A DNA stretch of 26,166 nt, taken from positions 1 to 26,166 of the forward strand of contig JABGPV010000035.1 in NCBI GenBank assembly GCA_018644785.1, in the 5' to 3' direction. Source of the DNA: Deltaproteobacteria bacterium. Its GTDB lineage: Bacteria > Desulfobacterota > DSM-4660 > Desulfatiglandales > Desulfatiglandaceae. Below are positions 7,950-14,551 of the stretch, piece after piece. Below the pieces are notes generated by a model. That model did not search any database. It was not told the origin of the DNA and saw nothing but the letters and a program-made list of their open reading frames with translations. The stretch's first letter is position 1, and each line of letters opens with the position of its first letter. The position numbers were made by a program, and so were the translations under genes.

Positions 7950-8043
7950 TCTCCGAAAATAGGGTTTCCATGGGCTGATAATTTCTATCCAAGCCAGTCT
8001 GCACCGCCGTAATATATTCCTGTTTCTTGACCTCGTAAATGAG
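7909..8043 (-). pseudogene. C-terminal fragment, probably of a Fic/DOC-family protein
   Basis: A 44-codon open stretch with no start codon, bounded upstream by an in-frame TAA (8044-8046). It encodes YEVKKQEYITAVQTGLDRNY, followed by QPMETLFSEIIEKS and a tail ending AREQ. The pattern 'Y(I/v).AVq.GldrnY.PMe..F..ii' is how many bacterial Fic proteins end, from memory. Everything upstream, including any HxFx(D/E)GN motif, is missing. Between this fragment and the gene at 8219 (8044-8218) I see only short TCCGG-rich repeats and a hairpin. Confidence 0.5.
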
Positions 8044-8163
8044 TTATTTACTTACTGATGGACGTACCCAAGATCCGCAAGATCCCCAAATTATCCGGCT
8101 AATCCGGCATCGAAATCAACTAAACCGGCAGTTTTCGGCATTCAGAGCCCTTGCCGGATCGAA

Positions 8164-8215
8164 CCGGCAGTATCCGGCACGACGCGACTGCCGGATGTGT
8201 GCCTGATACTGCCGG
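8164..8215. repeat. Hairpin of CCGGCA repeats, 3' of the AlbA_2 gene
   Basis: CCGGCAGTATCCGGCAC (8164-8180) pairs with GTGCCTGATACTGCCGG (8199-8215), with one mismatch and an 18-base loop. More CCGGCA/ATCCGG words continue to about 8090. It lies 4 bases beyond the stop of the minus-strand gene at 8219 and could protect or end that transcript, but no T-run follows on the minus strand. Confidence 0.55.
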
Positions 8216-8218
8216 ATT

Positions 8219-9595
8219 CTATTCGAAGTCCTTTTCCGTCCGCACATACCGTGTTGCCGGTCCAGAGCCAACCCGGCGCAGATAACCGGTCTTTACCAGG
8301 CCAGTTAGATCGTTTCGCGCTTGGCGATCCGAAATTGAGAACCGCTCGCGGAATGCAGAAGTGGATACAGCGTCTTTGGTCTTCATGCCTTGCAAGAGGG
8401 CTTCTTGCCGTTCGTTTAAAGCGGACATCCTCCCTGGTTTGCGCAGAACGACAGTGATGCCGCCAGAGTCCTGGCTCCATTCCGGATCGGACAAGCCCGC
8501 ACTACGGCACATCTTGATCATCCGTTGCACTCCGGAGCCGATCCGCTCCACATATCCCCGTAGGAAGAATACATGAGCGATATCCGGATTGTGCGGTCTA
8601 GAATGATGCCCCCGTTTCAGATCATCGATGGTCATGCCTGATGGAAGGGCGCCGGAGTTCCAAACCTCTATGCTGTTTGGACGAACGACGACGGAAATGC
8701 CTCCATCGTATGCCTCATAATCACGATGTTGAATGGCATTGAGGACCGCCTCTTGGAGCGCGCGAAATGGGTAGGCGGGCTTTTCGACGCGTTGAAGGTT
8801 TCCCATGGGTATGGACGATGAAATCGAGGTATGGCGATGCAAAAACTCCATAATCACCTGGACAAGATGGAAAGCGTTCCCCTCCATGACACGGCTATCG
8901 ACCAATTCAGTGTCTTCCATGTCACTATAGCAGACGGCCCGCACTCGAGTCTGAGGGAAACGGTTTTCCGGGTGATTCCCAAAAAGTACCACTGCGCCGT
9001 TGGCAATCTGCCCACCGTCTGCCAGATGAAAGAGACGAAGCGTATCCAGCATATTGAATCTATCATTTTGGGACAGCAGATGATTCCTCCGCGCCTCATT
9101 GAATGACTTACGGACTTCCTGCTCGCCAAGATCGGATACTTCCGTTCCAGGGGCAGGCTGGCGTTCCCAGTGAAAACCTTTGGGCGAGGTGAGCAGGTTG
9201 CCGATGACTTCAGGTCCGGCTTCCACAGTCTTGTCTTCGGTGCGGACGAAGATGCGCCTATTCCAGGTATAGGGACGGTCCGTTCCCTGTGGGACATCGA
9301 CAATCACCAGATCTTTGCCTTGAGCCTGAATAGTAATAACCGAAACCGCCAGACGGGGAGACAGGCCTTCAGCTAAGTTCTTACGCAACTTGTTCGTAAT
9401 CTTTTCCGGATTGGAAACGCCAAGGATCTCCCAGCGAGCACCCATACCGATAAGAATCGAGCCGCCTTCCGCATTGGCGAATCCGCAAACATTCTGTCCA
9501 ATCACATCTGGGCCTACCGCGCCTGTCTTCATCTCAAGACGCGAGGATTCGACAAGATCTTTCCACCAGGCATCTGGGATCTTCTTCTTACTCAT
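8219..9595 (-). CDS. AlbA_2 (Schlafen-like) / GHKL-type ATPase / winged-helix protein
   Basis: 458 residues. The N-terminal AlbA_2 domain (about 15-135) carries LEMKTG, CGFANAEGGSILIGM and RIFVRTEDKTV. The GHKL-like ATP-binding half (about 270-385) carries EAVLNAIQHRDY (N-box-like), IEVWNSGALPSGMT and ERIGSGVQRM. A winged-helix segment (about 390-450) reads TSAFRERFSISDRQARNDL. Such proteins are called 'RecG-like' or Schlafen-type; they occur in defence and stress loci, and the exact activity is unknown. The start chosen is ATG 9595, because CAGGAGA lies 7 bases before it and it overlaps the upstream stop by 8 bases (ATGAGTAA). An upstream alternative at 9616 exists. Translational coupling to the DUF4062 gene makes the two proteins likely partners. 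Confidence 0.88.
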   Translation of the reverse strand: MSKKKIPDAWWKDLVESSRLEMKTGAVGPDVIGQNVCGFANAEGGSILIGMGARWEILGVSNPEKITNKLRKNLAEGLSPRLAVSVITIQAQGKDLVIVDVPQGTDRPYTWNRRIFVRTEDKTVEAGPEVIGNLLTSPKGFHWERQPAPGTEVSDLGEQEVRKSFNEARRNHLLSQNDRFNMLDTLRLFHLADGGQIANGAVVLFGNHPENRFPQTRVRAVCYSDMEDTELVDSRVMEGNAFHLVQVIMEFLHRHTSISSSIPMGNLQRVEKPAYPFRALQEAVLNAIQHRDYEAYDGGISVVVRPNSIEVWNSGALPSGMTIDDLKRGHHSRPHNPDIAHVFFLRGYVERIGSGVQRMIKMCRSAGLSDPEWSQDSGGITVVLRKPGRMSALNERQEALLQGMKTKDAVSTSAFRERFSISDRQARNDLTGLVKTGYLRRVGSGPATRYVRTEKDFE

Positions 9596-10217
9596 GATTC
9601 GTCTCCTGGGTTCCACAACTGGACAGGAACGCTTTCAATCCATTGACATCCGAGAACTGCGCCTCCAGAAATCGCAGGACGTCCTGCGTATCAATATATT
9701 CCTGGACCCAGTTACCCGTTCTTTCTGCAAGAGGTATGTCGCCGCGAATTGCAGATTCATACATTTCCAGTATTCGGGCATCGTCGAGAACGGCAGTTGG
9801 CTCAAGCACAAAGGTTTTCCGCTTCCTTGGAGGCCGATGTTTGGTGAATCGGTATTGCTTGAGCAACTGCCTGGCGATGACCACATCGTGGTCTACGAGA
9901 AACCAGGCTGGCTTCTGAAGCTGGACTGCTCGCAACATCTCACGATGCGTGATGGATAAGGCCGATCCTCGACGACCGCTGCCATACCGTTTCGTGATGA
10001 TCCCCAAGAAGACATCGCAATTCTCGACCGCCCAAATGCAATTCTTGAAATTGGATTTCCGGGGGTGAACCGGAATCGTTCCTGCACGAGACATCCACAC
10101 TTTGTAACCATAGGAATGCAGGGCTGCATATACCTGGTCGAGCATCTCCTCTGAGCCGTACACTGTCGAGGAAACCATTATCGTCGATCCGGTACTTACC
10201 GTTGCCGGCGTCATCAT
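9588..10217 (-). CDS. DUF4062 (TIR-like) protein
   Basis: 209 residues. The N-terminal part (about 13-115) matches DUF4062. It has IMVSSTVYGSEEMLDQVYAA (strand, loop and helix), GYKVWMS, NCIWAVENCDVFLGIITKRYGSG, SITHREMLRAV and KPAWFLVDHDV. DUF4062 is predicted to have a TIR-like fold. S88-x4-E93 (SITHRE) sits where TIR enzymes carry the catalytic Glu helix, so NAD-directed chemistry is conceivable but unproven. The C-terminal 90 residues are basic then acidic and unassigned. GAAGGGG precedes ATG 10217. It is the first gene of a two-gene operon with the AlbA_2/ATPase gene (8-base overlap), with a promoter-proximal palindrome upstream. I infer a sensor/effector pair, probably anti-phage. Confidence 0.85.
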   Translation of the reverse strand: MMTPATVSTGSTIMVSSTVYGSEEMLDQVYAALHSYGYKVWMSRAGTIPVHPRKSNFKNCIWAVENCDVFLGIITKRYGSGRRGSALSITHREMLRAVQLQKPAWFLVDHDVVIARQLLKQYRFTKHRPPRKRKTFVLEPTAVLDDARILEMYESAIRGDIPLAERTGNWVQEYIDTQDVLRFLEAQFSDVNGLKAFLSSCGTQETNHE

Positions 10218-10279
10218 TGGTTACCCCTTCTTCCTTTCACTTGCCTGGCGTTGTTCATCTTCCCAATCCTAAAAGATCC

Positions 10280-10296
10280 TTTTCAGGTCCTGAAAA
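10280..10296. promoter_or_regulatory. 17-bp palindromic operator candidate upstream of the DUF4062 operon
   Basis: TTTTCAGG-T-CCTGAAAA is a perfect 8-bp dyad around one central base. It lies directly downstream, in the sense of the minus-strand operon, of the TATAAT at 10301-10306, thus over the expected transcription start and 63 bases before the ATG. That is a classic repressor position. The winged-helix domain encoded by the second gene is one candidate binder (inference). Confidence 0.6.
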
Positions 10297-10300
10297 CGCG

Positions 10301-10306
10301 ATTATA
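10301..10306 (-). promoter_or_regulatory. -10 box of the DUF4062 operon promoter
   Basis: The + strand ATTATA reads TATAAT on the minus strand. No good -35 hexamer is found 16-18 bases upstream, which fits an activator-dependent or weak promoter. The rest of the 10218-10497 gap holds the operator palindrome, GGGCCC-containing stretches and the left flank of the IS110 remnant. Confidence 0.45.
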
Positions 10307-10423
10307 GGGCCCGTTTTGGGCTCCTTTTGTATCTTTTCTCATACCATTTCAATCTGATAATCATATAAAGGGCCCAGAGCCATCAAAGGAGTCGTGATGC
10401 TCCAGAACTGACATTCAAATAAA

Positions 10424-10494
10424 GACACCTCCTCAACCACAGCACTTTGTGCTATGGATAAATATAACCAAAACCCATAAATCTAGGAGGTGTC
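10424..10494. repeat. Inverted repeat flanking the IS110 transposase leader
   Basis: GACACCTCCT (10424-10433) is the exact reverse complement of AGGAGGTGTC (10485-10494), which contains the transposase Shine-Dalgarno. Between them lies a small hairpin, AGCAC-TTT-GTGCT (10441-10453). Pairing of the arms would hide the ribosome site. Structured non-coding ends are typical of IS110-family elements, where they encode the bridge RNA or carry subterminal repeats. Which of these applies here is not decidable by eye. Confidence 0.65.
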
Positions 10495-10497
10495 GTC

Positions 10498-10999
10498 ATG
10501 GAAACATACGCTGGAATCGATCTTCACTCAAGTAATAATTACATTGGGATCATTGATGCCAACGATAAACGGCTTTATAGCAAACAGCACGAAAACCGAA
10601 TGGAGACCGTTTTAAGGGCACTTGCCCCTTTTAAAAAGACACTCAGGGGAGTTGTCGTTGAGTCTACCTACAATCGGTACTGGCTCGTAGACGGTCTGCA
10701 AGAACAGGGGTTCAAGGTACACTTGGCAAATCCTTCTGCAATTCAGACCTACAGTGGGTTAAAGCATACTGACGACAAATGGGATTCGTTCTGGCTGGCC
10801 CACCCACCTCTTGCGTTTGGGTATTCTGTCACAGGGATATATCTACCCAAAGGAGCAACGCCCAGTTAGAGATCTGCTTCGTCGGCGACTCATGTTTGTT
10901 AAGCAACGGACAGCCCAGATTTTGAGCCTGCAAAGTATGATTTCAAGGACTCTGGGCCTCGGTTTTTCCGGAAATTCCATCAAGGGTTTTGACACGTGA
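10498..10999 (+). pseudogene. IS110-family transposase, frameshifted and C-terminally truncated
   Basis: The N-terminal DEDD (RuvC-like) recombinase domain is recognisable: YAGIDLHSSN (Asp8), GVVVESTYNRYW (Glu55) and LKHTDDKWDSFWLA (Asp93, Asp96). At 10801-10808 the bases CACCCACC form a 4-bp duplication. It shifts the frame, so the expected continuation LRLGILSQGYIYPKEQRPVR, then DLLRRRLMFVKQRTAQ, is read in the next frame from about 10811 to 10999. Homology ends near SGNSIKGFD. The C-terminal half with the catalytic Ser (Tnp_20) is missing, so about half of a 320-340-residue enzyme remains. The start is firm, with AGGAGGTG before the ATG. The element is inactive, and its right end abuts a radical-SAM gene fragment. 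Confidence 0.88.
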
Positions 11000-11181
11000 A
11001 AGGCGTCGAAACATAAACTCCTTTCCCAAAATTCGTACTCGACTGACTGCCTAATCCCTTTGACAAAAGTAACATTATCACCTAATCTTTTATGATAAGC
11101 GGAAATCTTCATCAGCCCCAACAGGGGAAACTTGGTTTTAGAATCCGGCTCAACAAGATCTAAACCTTCACATCTTAGAAC
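10984..11181 (-). pseudogene. N-terminal fragment of a radical-SAM protein gene
   Basis: The minus strand reads VLRCEGLDLVEPDSKTKF, then PLLGLMKISAYHKRLGDNVT, then FVKGIRQSVEYEFWER. This matches the N-terminal region of a radical-SAM family I recall, of the form '...FPpLGLMKIstYHk.rGD.VtFvKG....eyWDRIYvsT.FT'. After WER one extra base shifts the frame; in the next frame it continues YVSTPFTCQN and then stops at the IS110 remnant. No intact start codon precedes VLRC and an in-frame TAG lies just upstream. The [4Fe-4S] CxxxCxxC motif and the rest of the gene are gone. The insertion may have been what broke it. Confidence 0.6.
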
Positions 11182-11205
11182 TGTCGACTGGGGAGTAGCC
11201 TAGAC

Positions 11206-12078
11206 GTGGCTTTACTACGACACACAATTAGCAAGTCGACTCTGTCTGAAGGGCTTGCGGTACCCAAATCATTGGAGTCATGGGTCGATGCACCAAGCCG
11301 AGGCCAGAAAAGGGAACTGACGCTGCTATTTGACGAACAACGCGCCAAAGCTACATTAAGACGGATCGCGAATGCTAGGGGGCATGTACAGATCAAATAT
11401 GAGAACAAAAGGGGGCTGCCATTCCGGCAGTGGCTTGCTTCTCTCTTTACTCCTACTGAAGACGGCATGGAGGGTGAGTATATTGAATTACATAAAATTG
11501 GTGACGATACTTATAGGGTGTCTCCCTTTCCTTTCAGCGAAAAGCCAGAGAACCGCTTGACCGTCCTGGAATGGATATTCCATCGCACTAACAAACATGC
11601 ATTTCATAGTCGTGACGCAGTTCGCGAGATTCCGGCTATTGTTCAGGGTGTTCAGTTCTGTCCCTCAGAGGGGCAGGCATTCTACAACCGCCAGTTGTCC
11701 CATCGCTTTGTCTCTTGGGAGTGGCAGCGGGAGCAGCGAGCCATCCCGGAATTGCCCCTAAAATGCGATTTCATCAAAAATAATGTACAAGTCGAAGTCG
11801 AGTTCGGAAACGCACGAACCTACTACCAGGACTACATCAAGTTTTTGCTGGCATTTCAGCAGAGAACGATAAAACTCGGTGTGCTCATAGTACCTACCGA
11901 GAACTTTTCACATTCTCTATGTCTGGTCGGACAAGAGAAGGCGAAGGAAAAGGGTCGAAAATCATACAGCGGCATGATACATATGGAGAAGGTCCGACGT
12001 GAACTTCCATTTCTTGCTTTCATGCTTAAAATGCCGCTTGTAATCGCTGGCATCGACATCTACAGAAGTTCAACGTGA
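11206..12078 (+). CDS. BglII/BstYI-like type II restriction endonuclease, apparently without a methyltransferase
   Basis: 290 residues. The C-terminal half carries the family core: CDFIKNNVQVEVEFGNARTY followed by YQDYIKFLLAFQQRTIKLGVLIVP. Asp188, Glu197 and Glu199 have the same spacing as the catalytic Asp84, Glu93 and Gln95 that I recall for BglII, with Glu in place of Gln. A further N-terminal region of about 100 residues (QKRELTLLFDEQRAKATLRR to FRQWLASLF) has no counterpart in the 223-residue BglII and could be an extra DNA- or modification-recognition domain. The start is GTG 11206, with GGGGAG 10 bases upstream. No DNA methyltransferase or C-protein gene is present in this window. It could be solitary, modification-dependent, or a leftover of a broken R-M pair. 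Confidence 0.8.
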   Translation: MALLRHTISKSTLSEGLAVPKSLESWVDAPSRGQKRELTLLFDEQRAKATLRRIANARGHVQIKYENKRGLPFRQWLASLFTPTEDGMEGEYIELHKIGDDTYRVSPFPFSEKPENRLTVLEWIFHRTNKHAFHSRDAVREIPAIVQGVQFCPSEGQAFYNRQLSHRFVSWEWQREQRAIPELPLKCDFIKNNVQVEVEFGNARTYYQDYIKFLLAFQQRTIKLGVLIVPTENFSHSLCLVGQEKAKEKGRKSYSGMIHMEKVRRELPFLAFMLKMPLVIAGIDIYRSST

Positions 12079-12081
12079 GAA

Positions 12082-12110
12082 TGCCAAATTCCGGGGACAC
12101 CTTACTTATC
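12082..12110. repeat. Possible dispersed-repeat scar (CCGGGGACACC motif)
   Basis: Just after the endonuclease stop lies AATTCCGGGGACACCTTACT. I recall this motif from ends of repeats near REP-associated (Y1) transposases in related genomes. No transposase is present here. A low-confidence note only. Confidence 0.25.
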
Positions 12111-12140
12111 TCTCTTTTTTGGCCCTGGTTTTTGAGTTAA

Positions 12141-12318
12141 GGGCCTCGGCAATAAATAATTACACAATCTGGTACTTGTCCTTTGATCCGTCTACGGCGT
12201 AGCATCCACCGGCACATATCCACAAATATACACTGGTGAATGCGCCTTGCCTGATCTTATTAAAACGGGCGAACCAAAATACGGCGCACTCTTGCGCAAT
12301 TATTTATTGCCGAGGCCC
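12141..12318. mobile_element. MITE-like element with perfect 22-bp terminal inverted repeats
   Basis: The segment 12140-12161 (starting agggcctcggcaataaat) is the exact reverse complement of 12298-12319. TAA lies at both outer ends (12138-12140 and 12319-12321), a candidate 3-bp target duplication that overlaps the terminal repeats by one base. The interior of about 136 bases is non-coding and contains no open frame of note. The element fills most of the 315-base gap between the endonuclease (ends 12078) and the convergent CoA-disulfide reductase (ends 12394). Its stem would also work as a bidirectional barrier to read-through. Confidence 0.8.
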
Positions 12319-12393
12319 TAAGGAAAATCTCCCACATTACCGTGTTCAGTTTGTACCATGTTGAACGCGCCGAAGTTCTATAAGATGTCGGTA

Positions 12394-13734
12394 TCACATT
12401 TTTTTCAACAACTGGTTGGCGGCGGTGAGCATGGGATCCCATACCGGACCGAAGGGGGGGGCATAGGCCAGATCGCTCTGGCTGAACGCTTCGACCGTCA
12501 TCCCGGCATGAAGCGCCACGGCAGGGGCGTTTATCCGATGGGCCACGCCCTCTTGTCCCACCATCTGGACCCCCAGAAGGCGCCCTGACTTGCGGTCCCC
12601 CACCATATGCACGGCAATGGTTTTTGACCCCGGATGTGCATGGGCCCGGCTCCTGCTTTTGATGGTCGCATCCACGGGATCAAATCCCGCTTTTAAGGCC
12701 TCGTCCCCATTCAGACCCGTGCCGGCCACCTGAAGACCGAACACCTTGAAGACTGCTGTTCCGGCAATCCCCTGAAGGCTCACATCCTTGCCCGAGACAT
12801 GGTCCGCCACGGCCCAGCCTCCCCGGCTGGCCCACAATGCCAGGGGAACCCATGTTTTTTCTCCGGTCACCACATGGGTGGCACCGGCGCAGTCACCGGC
12901 GGCATAGATATCCCTGTCGGATGTCTGCAATGACCGATCCACGGCGATGGTTTTCCCCAATCCCAGCTGAATCCCCGCGATTTCCGCAATCCGGCTGTTG
13001 GGCCGAACCCCGATGCTGACCAGCACCATCTCTCCATCAACTGTCAGGTCAGGGCATACCACCTTCAGGCTGCCATCCGCTTTTTTGATTTCATTAATCT
13101 TGTGACCCGCATGGAGGTTGACCCCGTTATTTTCGACTTCTTCCCTCACCATTGACGCAAGTTGTTCATTAAACCGAGGCAGAAATGTGACCCTGGGTTT
13201 CACCATATGGACTTCAAGGTTCCTGGCGCGAAGGGCCTCTGACATCTCGAGAGCAATGTATCCCATGCCGATAATGACGACCTTTTTCATGCCCTGATCA
13301 CGGATGAATTCTTTTATGCGCTTGCCGTCGGTCAGGCTTTTCAGCCCCACCACGCCGGGCAGATCAGCCCCCGGAAAATCAGGCATAATGGGGGAAGCGC
13401 CGGTGGCAATGAGGAGTTTATCATAGGGAATTTCAAAGCTTTCCCCCGTTAGGGTATGACCGCCGACGGTTTTGGCGGCAGTGTCAATGTCCTCCACCCG
13501 ATGACCGGTTCGGAGATCAATACCCTGCTTTTCCCTGAACACGGGTGCACTTCTGACCACCAGATCATCCATGTCCCGATCCGGGTCCGCAATATTATAG
13601 GGCATGCCGCAGGCGCTGTATGACACATCTTCGGTTTGCTCCAGGACCGTTACGTCCATTTCCGGCTGGTTTCTTTTTGCTCGGCTCGCGGCGCTCATGC
13701 CTGCCGCATCTCCCCCAATCACCACAAATTTCAT
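12394..13734 (-). CDS. CoA-disulfide reductase / NADH-dependent persulfide reductase-like flavoprotein
   Basis: A 446-residue FAD/NAD(P)-dependent pyridine nucleotide-disulfide reductase of the CoADR/Nox/Npsr group, using one redox Cys. Seen: FAD motif VVIGGDAAGMSAAS, SYSACGMPYNIA with catalytic Cys42, LLIATGASP, the NAD motif VVIIGMGYIALEMSEAL, IYAAGDCAG, and a C-terminal dimerisation domain with LLGVQMVG and DLAYAPPFGPVWDP. The likely substrates are CoA disulfide, CoA persulfide or polysulfide. The start chosen is ATG 13734 (GGGAGGAAAAACC before it); the frame is open for 25 more codons upstream without support. It lies downstream of a secreted rhodanese on the same strand. CoADR-rhodanese fusions that reduce persulfides are known, so this may be a split version. 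Reduction of O2 or H2O2 is the alternative. Confidence 0.88.
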   Translation of the reverse strand: MKFVVIGGDAAGMSAASRAKRNQPEMDVTVLEQTEDVSYSACGMPYNIADPDRDMDDLVVRSAPVFREKQGIDLRTGHRVEDIDTAAKTVGGHTLTGESFEIPYDKLLIATGASPIMPDFPGADLPGVVGLKSLTDGKRIKEFIRDQGMKKVVIIGMGYIALEMSEALRARNLEVHMVKPRVTFLPRFNEQLASMVREEVENNGVNLHAGHKINEIKKADGSLKVVCPDLTVDGEMVLVSIGVRPNSRIAEIAGIQLGLGKTIAVDRSLQTSDRDIYAAGDCAGATHVVTGEKTWVPLALWASRGGWAVADHVSGKDVSLQGIAGTAVFKVFGLQVAGTGLNGDEALKAGFDPVDATIKSRSRAHAHPGSKTIAVHMVGDRKSGRLLGVQMVGQEGVAHRINAPAVALHAGMTVEAFSQSDLAYAPPFGPVWDPMLTAANQLLKKM

Positions 13735-13793
13735 GGTTTTTCCTCCCATTAGAAAGATGTCCGGAATTTTTTTCGGCCCTTGGAAATAATCCA

Positions 13794-13820
13794 GGGAAAG
13801 GGTCATCATGACCCCTTCCC
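13794..13820 (-). terminator. Strong hairpin between rhodanese and CoA-disulfide reductase genes
   Basis: GGGAAAGGGTCAT (13794-13806) faces ATGACCCCTTCCC (13808-13820), a 13-bp stem with one mismatch and a one-base nominal loop. It lies 20 bases beyond the rhodanese stop on the minus strand. No U-run follows, so it may be an RNA-stability or partial-termination hairpin that sets different levels for the two genes. Confidence 0.5.
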
Positions 13821-13840
13821 CCGGATAGGTAAAAATGAAA

Positions 13841-14377
13841 TTACCTTATGCGGTAGGATTTTTCAGCTTTAGAGGGGTGTTTCCGGTATTCGGTGATTTT
13901 GAATTTACCGGTAAACTTGTTCACGAAGGAATGACCGGCCTTGGCCCAACCCACCACACCGCCATTGTAAAGCCAAACGTTTTTGTAACCATATTTGTAA
14001 AGAAATCCGGCGGTATATTTGGCCCGTTTGGATGTACGACACCAAATATAAATTTCGGCGCTCGGGTCCTTTATTTTTTTGGGAATGGTGTACATCAGGC
14101 CGGAACTAATGTGATCCGTGCCCTCAATGTGAAAAGCATCGAATTCGGGATACGTCCTCACATCTATCATGTAGGCCTTCTTTTTGCCCGCCATGACATC
14201 TTGATAAACCTGATAAAACTGATCCACACCGATAACCTTATCGGCCGGAATCAACGCCGCGAAGCTTGCATTCACCTTTTTTTCTTCAGCCTTTAACGGG
14301 TTATCCCCCGCAAAGGTCATACCCGCCATGCCCAGAAACAACATGATAACGAGTGCGAAAATAATTTGCTTTTTCAT
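13841..14377 (-). CDS. Secreted rhodanese-domain sulfurtransferase
   Basis: 178 residues. The signal peptide MKKQIIFALVIMLFLGMAGM ends near Ala23 (MTFA|GD), so the protein is periplasmic. A single rhodanese domain follows: AYMIDVRTYPEFDAFHIEG, then the active-site loop IWCRTSKRA with Cys113, then YGYKNVWLYNGGVVGWAKAG. It carries sulfane sulfur as a Cys-persulfide; the partner is unknown. ATG 14377 is chosen because AGGAGG lies 7 bases upstream and a signal peptide follows; the frame extends 44 codons further without support. A clear promoter lies at 14481-14509. The CoA-disulfide reductase is next on the same strand, although a cytoplasmic flavoprotein and a periplasmic rhodanese would be separated by the membrane. 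Confidence 0.9.
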   Translation of the reverse strand: MKKQIIFALVIMLFLGMAGMTFAGDNPLKAEEKKVNASFAALIPADKVIGVDQFYQVYQDVMAGKKKAYMIDVRTYPEFDAFHIEGTDHISSGLMYTIPKKIKDPSAEIYIWCRTSKRAKYTAGFLYKYGYKNVWLYNGGVVGWAKAGHSFVNKFTGKFKITEYRKHPSKAEKSYRIR

Positions 14378-14480
14378 CCTAAAAACCTCCTGTCTGTAAG
14401 ATACCATAAACGTATTTAACCAGACCCTGGAACAAGCAATTTTCACCCCCTTCCGTCTTCGGGTCCTTATATCGCCATGG

Positions 14481-14509
14481 AGTATAAGAGTTGGTCCGAC
14501 ACACGTCAA
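14481..14509 (-). promoter_or_regulatory. Sigma70-like promoter for the rhodanese gene
   Basis: On the minus strand TTGACG (14509-14504), exactly 17 bases, then TATACT (14486-14481). The expected transcript starts near 14474 and has a leader of about 97 bases before ATG 14377. Confidence 0.65.
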
Positions 14510-14551
14510 GGCGGTTTATGGAAACCCAGCGCATTTCCCAAAACAGCCGCC

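Noticed and set aside
11060..11082. TTGACA at 11060 as promoter of the endonuclease
   Set aside because: The hexamer 17 bases downstream (TAATCT) is poor, and the site lies within decayed radical-SAM coding sequence.
10843..11121. 92-residue minus-strand open frame taken as an intact gene
   Set aside because: Only its upstream part has radical-SAM similarity; the remainder is antisense to the IS110 remnant. It is recorded as a pseudogene fragment instead.
13835..14296. 153-residue + strand open frame opposite the rhodanese
   Set aside because: The minus strand has a signal peptide, the active-site loop, Shine-Dalgarno and promoter; this is an antisense shadow.
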